DNA from: Pseudoscleropodium purum
Taxonomy: Eukaryota > Streptophyta > Bryopsida > Hypnales > Brachytheciaceae
Reading direction: 5' to 3'
NCBI GenBank assembly: GCA_963969395.1
Contig: OZ017795.1
Coordinates: 1,488,001-1,552,000, forward strand
DNA: 64,000 nt
The position numbers and the translations under genes are program-made. Below the pieces are notes generated by a model. It was not told where the DNA came from and did not search any database. It saw nothing but the letters and a program-made list of their open reading frames with translations. Numbering within the stretch: the stretch's first letter is position 1; every line of letters begins with the position of its first letter. Below, piece after piece: positions 59,925-64,000 of the stretch.

Positions 59925-62174
59925 CTAAACACGAACGACGTCAGAGGAAGCATTCACCAATGTGATACTACACTTCAATCTTTCACAACAGGTATGAGAT
60001 TTAACTAACTCCTGCACTTTCAGGCGACAATCATACAAGCAGACCCAAAAATTCAACATTTTACACACCCTGAAAAAACAAGGAGCTCAGTTTCATTACA
60101 AAGCGAGTGACACACTGACAATGTCAAATAGAGAACTCACTTGTTTTCGGCTCGAGTTCTAGCAAGAATTCCTCTAACCATTTCATCCACCTCCATGAGT
60201 CTGTATCCCATGATAAGCAAAAGTGAGTTCCACTACGGTATGCTAAAGCCCACATTAAATCAGAAGGCCCTTTAAAAGTATCGTTTGCAGAATCATGAGG
60301 CCGTCAAAAGAGCGAAACTCTTACAGAGGGTGTAGGAATCTACATAATTCGATTATGGTGACCAGAACGTGGCTCTGTGATTAGACCGAAACGCCCAAAT
60401 TAGACCTCATGTGATTTCTTAACAGTTAGGAGTTGATCATGTGAAGACTTTCTTTCGTTCAATTTTGATTTCTTTTTTACCAATGCATGCAATGTCCTTC
60501 ACTCATTCTCGTGATATTTAATTTGACCCCATCCAAATTATTGTTTTTTCACGATATGATCAATCAAATTGGTCGTTTTAAACCCACGAATCCTTGGTTG
60601 TTATAGCTTACCTCTTCATCTTGAACAAGGCAGTTTGAGGATCATTCCCTTCTTCATTTCTGAGTGCGGTTTTGATAGTCCTGCTGTCCGATCTCTTTCT
60701 AGGTCTGTACACAAAAACTGGCGGCCTCAACAAGACTTCCGCAATCTCCTTGGGTAGCATACTCTTTTCACTAGGGTGAGCATCCGCTATCGACACATTT
60801 CGCTTGAAAGACTCTGATATCATCACGTCGGGATCTTTCGGTAGAGGACTATTTCTACAAGATGAGGATGTCTCATTCCTTTGCTCACAGGTTGCCAATG
60901 TGTGTTTCAGGTGTTCAATTGCGGGTAAAAGCTCTGCTTCTGTGACACCAGTAAGCTCGAGGTGTTGTAAGGTCGAAGGCCTTGTGAGCTCTTCATGGGC
61001 AACGCTCTCCATCCACTGCCAAAACAAAGCTTCGTGCTTACGGCATAACTCGGTCTCCTCTTCAATCGCTTTCGCTGCTGCTATTGCTTCACAGTGCAAG
61101 TCCAGCTGTTTCCGGTGCTGTAACAGTTGCAATTCATAAGGGGAGTGCGGGTGTTTCACTCCGGCTGCCAGTTGCGCTAGCTCCAACTCGTGCAATTTCC
61201 TCACCTTGCTCTGCTGCAGTGCCTCGATCGCGTTCAGGCTTGCAGTCACCTAGCAATGCCACAAAACCCTAAACCCTAAATTGAATTGCTGCTGTCCGAT
61301 TCAATTGATTTTCAGAATATATACATAAATCTTGATGCATTTATGTGTGGAAATTTGATAGTTATAGGAAGTTTCAATTCATAGAACACTATTTCCGATT
61401 GTCGCAGTCATTTGAAACTTGTATTGTGCGGTCAATGCCATGTCTACTACACTCGCAACCCTCTGAAAGATTTTGCGTATCCCGAATTCTTACCTGTCCA
61501 TACAACACCAAGACCTGGTCGACTCGCATTTCCGTTTGCAAGCCCTCCTCTTCCACTCGATCGGTCGCAACGACCATCCTTCTAACAAAATCCCGGGCAG
61601 CCCTATCGGCATTCCTCGCCCTGATCACCGCCTCAGAACTCTCAGCCATGTCGAGAGGGTAATCATCGGGTAACGGTGCGGCATTTCGAGCAGCCAGCAA
61701 GGGTTGCAACCGGCGCTCCAGTCCCCTCTCAATCACTCCACAATACGAAATCATCCACCCGAGTGCTAACAAGTAATGCCTGCTACTGCCATGCGCGTCA
61801 ACGTGCAGCATGAAGAAAGGCGAGTGCGGAGGGTATCCCCACAACGCCAGATGAAATTTCACAAACCCCAATACCTCTTCATCTGATAATTCCTCCCAAG
61901 TACGCTCCAACAACTTCAATTCCTTACCCTGCTGCTCCTGGGACTTAGGAATTGCGGGATTCGTCAGAGGGGTTTTATTAGGGATTGAGAGAGTGATAAT
62001 GTCATGTAATGTGCGCAGCAAGGATTGATGTGATTCCAATTTGTTGAACTTGGCTAACCGAAGAGTCTCCGGAGTCAGGCCCGTCACTCCTAATCCTGTG
62101 ATCAAGTCGCACAGGTATTTGATGCTTTCCTTTACAGAAAGTCTGCTGCCACTACTTTGTTCCTGGTTTTCCAT
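59925..62174 (-). CDS. TEDC1-like protein (tubulin epsilon and delta complex 1)
   Basis: In animals TEDC1 works with TEDC2 and delta/epsilon-tubulin to stabilise centriolar triplet microtubules. Four exons were placed: 62174-61494, 61249-60612, 60200-60141 and 60069-59925, with GT-AG borders and continuous phase, giving 507 residues. The start is ATG GAA AAC at 62174. Residues about 10-50 contain IKYLCDLITGLGVTGLTPET followed by LRLAKFNKLE, the conserved opening of the family. LSDEEVLGFVKFHLALWGYP and RHYLLALGWMISY follow at about 105-155. The second exon is a long helical region with RKHEALFWQWMESV. The third begins LMEVDEMVRGILARTRAENK. The assignment is from remembered family pattern. A role in basal bodies of swimming sperm is inferred. 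An alternative last exon exists at 59890-59823. Confidence 0.62.
61263..61280. repeat. Short telomere-type repeat (CCCTAAA)
   Basis: Two CCCTAAA units in intron 1 of the TEDC1-like gene, about 14 bp from the exon 2 acceptor. On the gene strand it reads TTTAGGG. Confidence 0.6.
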
Positions 62175-62485
62175 GTTGGCGAGAACAGCATTAGCTCTGT
62201 GGAATTGCAACAAAGGACAGGATTATTGATCCTTGGAAAGCTGCCGAAATGGAGTGGAATTTTGTATCTTGGCAATCGCAGTGCAGTTGGGATTATCTTG
62301 GTCGGCAATGTCCATCGAATTCGTATGAAACGGGACCAAGTGCACATGGATAGCCTTGAAGACAAGTTTCAAGCAAATTTCACGATAGCGTCGCAGAAGA
62401 TGTCCGTCAGAAGTCCAATATGAAGGAAAAGAAAGCAGGAGAGGTTCTGTCCGTGCCGCACACCTAGGGGTTGTCACACACTCAC

Positions 62486-62574
62486 ACCTTCTTCTCCCCC
62501 ATTCTCAATTTTCAACACCTCCTTCTTCCCATTCTCAATCTTCAACACCTCCTTCTTCCCATTCTCAATCTTCA
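62486..62574. repeat. 30-bp minisatellite, three units
   Basis: Three units of CTCCTTCTTCCCATTCTCAA plus 'tcttcaaca'. The minus-strand translation is a periodic KIENGKKEVL, an accident of the repeat. It lies about 310 bp upstream of the TEDC1-like start. Confidence 0.88.
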
Positions 62575-64000
62575 GATAATGAGGACTTGGCACTCTCTCC
62601 TTGAATTGCTGAGAGTCAGTTCTGTGAAGATCGAGAAGTTTTTTCCTTTTCTTCCAAAGCTGAAGCATGGATATGAAGATTGAGAACCCGTGAAGATTAA
62701 GAAGCCTTCGAGAAGATGAGCAAACTGAAGAGGGGAGTCACATTTCTCCATAGAAAACTATTTCTATTGGTTCTTTTTTCACTCCAGACAATGTCATTCT
62801 TCTTAGAAAATTCATTTTCATGCAGAAGGTGTAACAACCCTTCAAGGAAGGTCCTACTCAAACTTTTTCACATGTAAAGTGAATTTTTGTCAATATGTAA
62901 GAGCACCTTCTTTTGGTTGAAGATCAAGTCAACAAATGTCATGTTGCCACATGATTAGAAAGTACCCCATGGTAAATGTCAAGTGGCCCATTTAGAGTTA
63001 GGATTGGACATAACATTGTTAACCAATGAGGCAAGGGCCCTTTTGCATTCTTGAAAAAGAGTCTCTTCCATTGAACAAAATTGTCTTATTGGGTTTCTTA
63101 GCCAATCTTCATCCTTGAATTAATTGATAAGTCCTTCTCATGTATTTAGCAAAATATAATACCTTTTCATTATGGGGGAAGACCATTTCTTGGTTATATA
63201 ATGTTATAAAGGGCAATGCTCTCCAAAATCTACACTAAATTTCTAACACCTAGTCGAGCACCTAGTATAGTGACATAGTATGCCTTCATTTTTAGATTCT
63301 TTTTCATAGTTGTGGCCTTCGAAGATCACAGCTAGGACAAATGTGACACATCCATGACAAAACCATGGACCTAATCCCCGCTAGGAACAAGTAGAAGGAC
63401 AAACAAAAACTCCTCATGCACCAACACGAAGAGCCCCCATGCAAGCAATGTCAACATGGGGAATTAAATTAGAAACCTCATAGATTTTAACAGAAGTCCC
63501 TACCACCTACCATCATCCATAGTAGTTTAAGGTCATTTCATCAACCAACAAATTCTTTTTTCAATGCATCCATTGATGATGCTCTTCATTTATAAAGGAA
63601 ATAGAACCTTGTTGCTTAGAAATAAAATAATCAATCCTCAAAGGACAAACCAAGCCCAAAAGGCATAGTAAAAAGTTGAATCTGAATTTCATATACTTAG
63701 TTCTTGTATTTAAATGTCTCTCAACTTGACTACGAAAATGTAGCTCCAAGAATCTACTTTCTCTTTCATATTAATCTTTTCCAAATTATTAAAATTATAA
63801 TTTTGTGATACTTTTAAAGTAGCATCTTGAAAGCTTAAAATACATCTTTTTTTAACTTTTCTATCAAATTTCTCTTAGTATGAGCTCAAAGAGTATACCA
63901 ATTATACTATGATGTTTATCACCATCATCTTCATTTTTGCTAAAAATTTTATACTATTTTAAGAATTTTTTAATTACTATGATTTATAATTTGAAAAATT
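62575..64000. other. AT-rich intergenic DNA
   Basis: No gene, RNA or repeat structure could be supported. The first 250 bp are moderately GC-rich, the rest is AT-rich with scattered poly-A/T. Confidence 0.5.

Noticed and set aside
60804..61139. 111-codon plus-strand frame (Ser/Cys/Ala-rich)
   Set aside because: Antisense shadow of TEDC1-like exon 2.
62474..62668. Lys/Glu-rich minus-strand frame
   Set aside because: Repeated KIENGKKEVL is the translation of a 30-bp minisatellite.

Overview
The window looks like nuclear DNA from a land plant with flagellated sperm, most likely a moss or another seedless plant. The evidence is AT-rich intergenic DNA, GT-AG introns, interstitial TTTAGGG/CCCTAAA repeats, plant-type gene families (double AP2, plant methionine gamma-lyase, ACR9/10-type ACT-repeat protein), and a gene resembling TEDC1, a centriole factor that seed plants with non-flagellated sperm would not be expected to keep. 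The species call is inference.

Layout. 1-12.5 kb is gene-free and repetitive: GC-rich hAT-type MITEs (one split by a 2.58-kb insertion), SINE-like repeats and degenerate tandem arrays. 12.6-18.2 kb has two minus-strand genes or gene fragments (a small charged coiled-coil protein and a divergent double-AP2 protein) plus two hairpin MITEs. 19.3-19.9 kb is a pile-up of three hAT-type insertions, one nested in another. 19.9-26.3 kb is very AT-rich, with a large diverged inverted repeat. 26.55-27.59 kb is RNA polymerase III subunit RPC4. 27.6-43.8 kb is mostly repeats: a CACTA transposon end and transposase remnant, an 80-bp minisatellite, a fragment of an unknown gene, a 28-bp-TIR MITE and an orphan GC-rich island. 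43.9-48.7 kb has methionine gamma-lyase (+) and an FAD-dependent monooxygenase (-) facing tail to tail. 49.8-55 kb is AT-rich repeats. 55.1-62.2 kb has two minus-strand multi-exon genes: an ACR9/10-like ACT-repeat protein with an in-frame TAG, and the TEDC1-like gene. The last 1.8 kb is AT-rich and empty.

The genes do not form a pathway; this is an ordinary plant chromosome segment with housekeeping genes separated by transposon-derived DNA. The most interesting signals are the hAT-MITE family with reconstructable insertion order, the in-frame stop in an otherwise intact ACR gene, and the TEDC1-like gene. Exon boundaries were derived by hand from splice motifs, phase continuity and remembered family sequence; no search was run.
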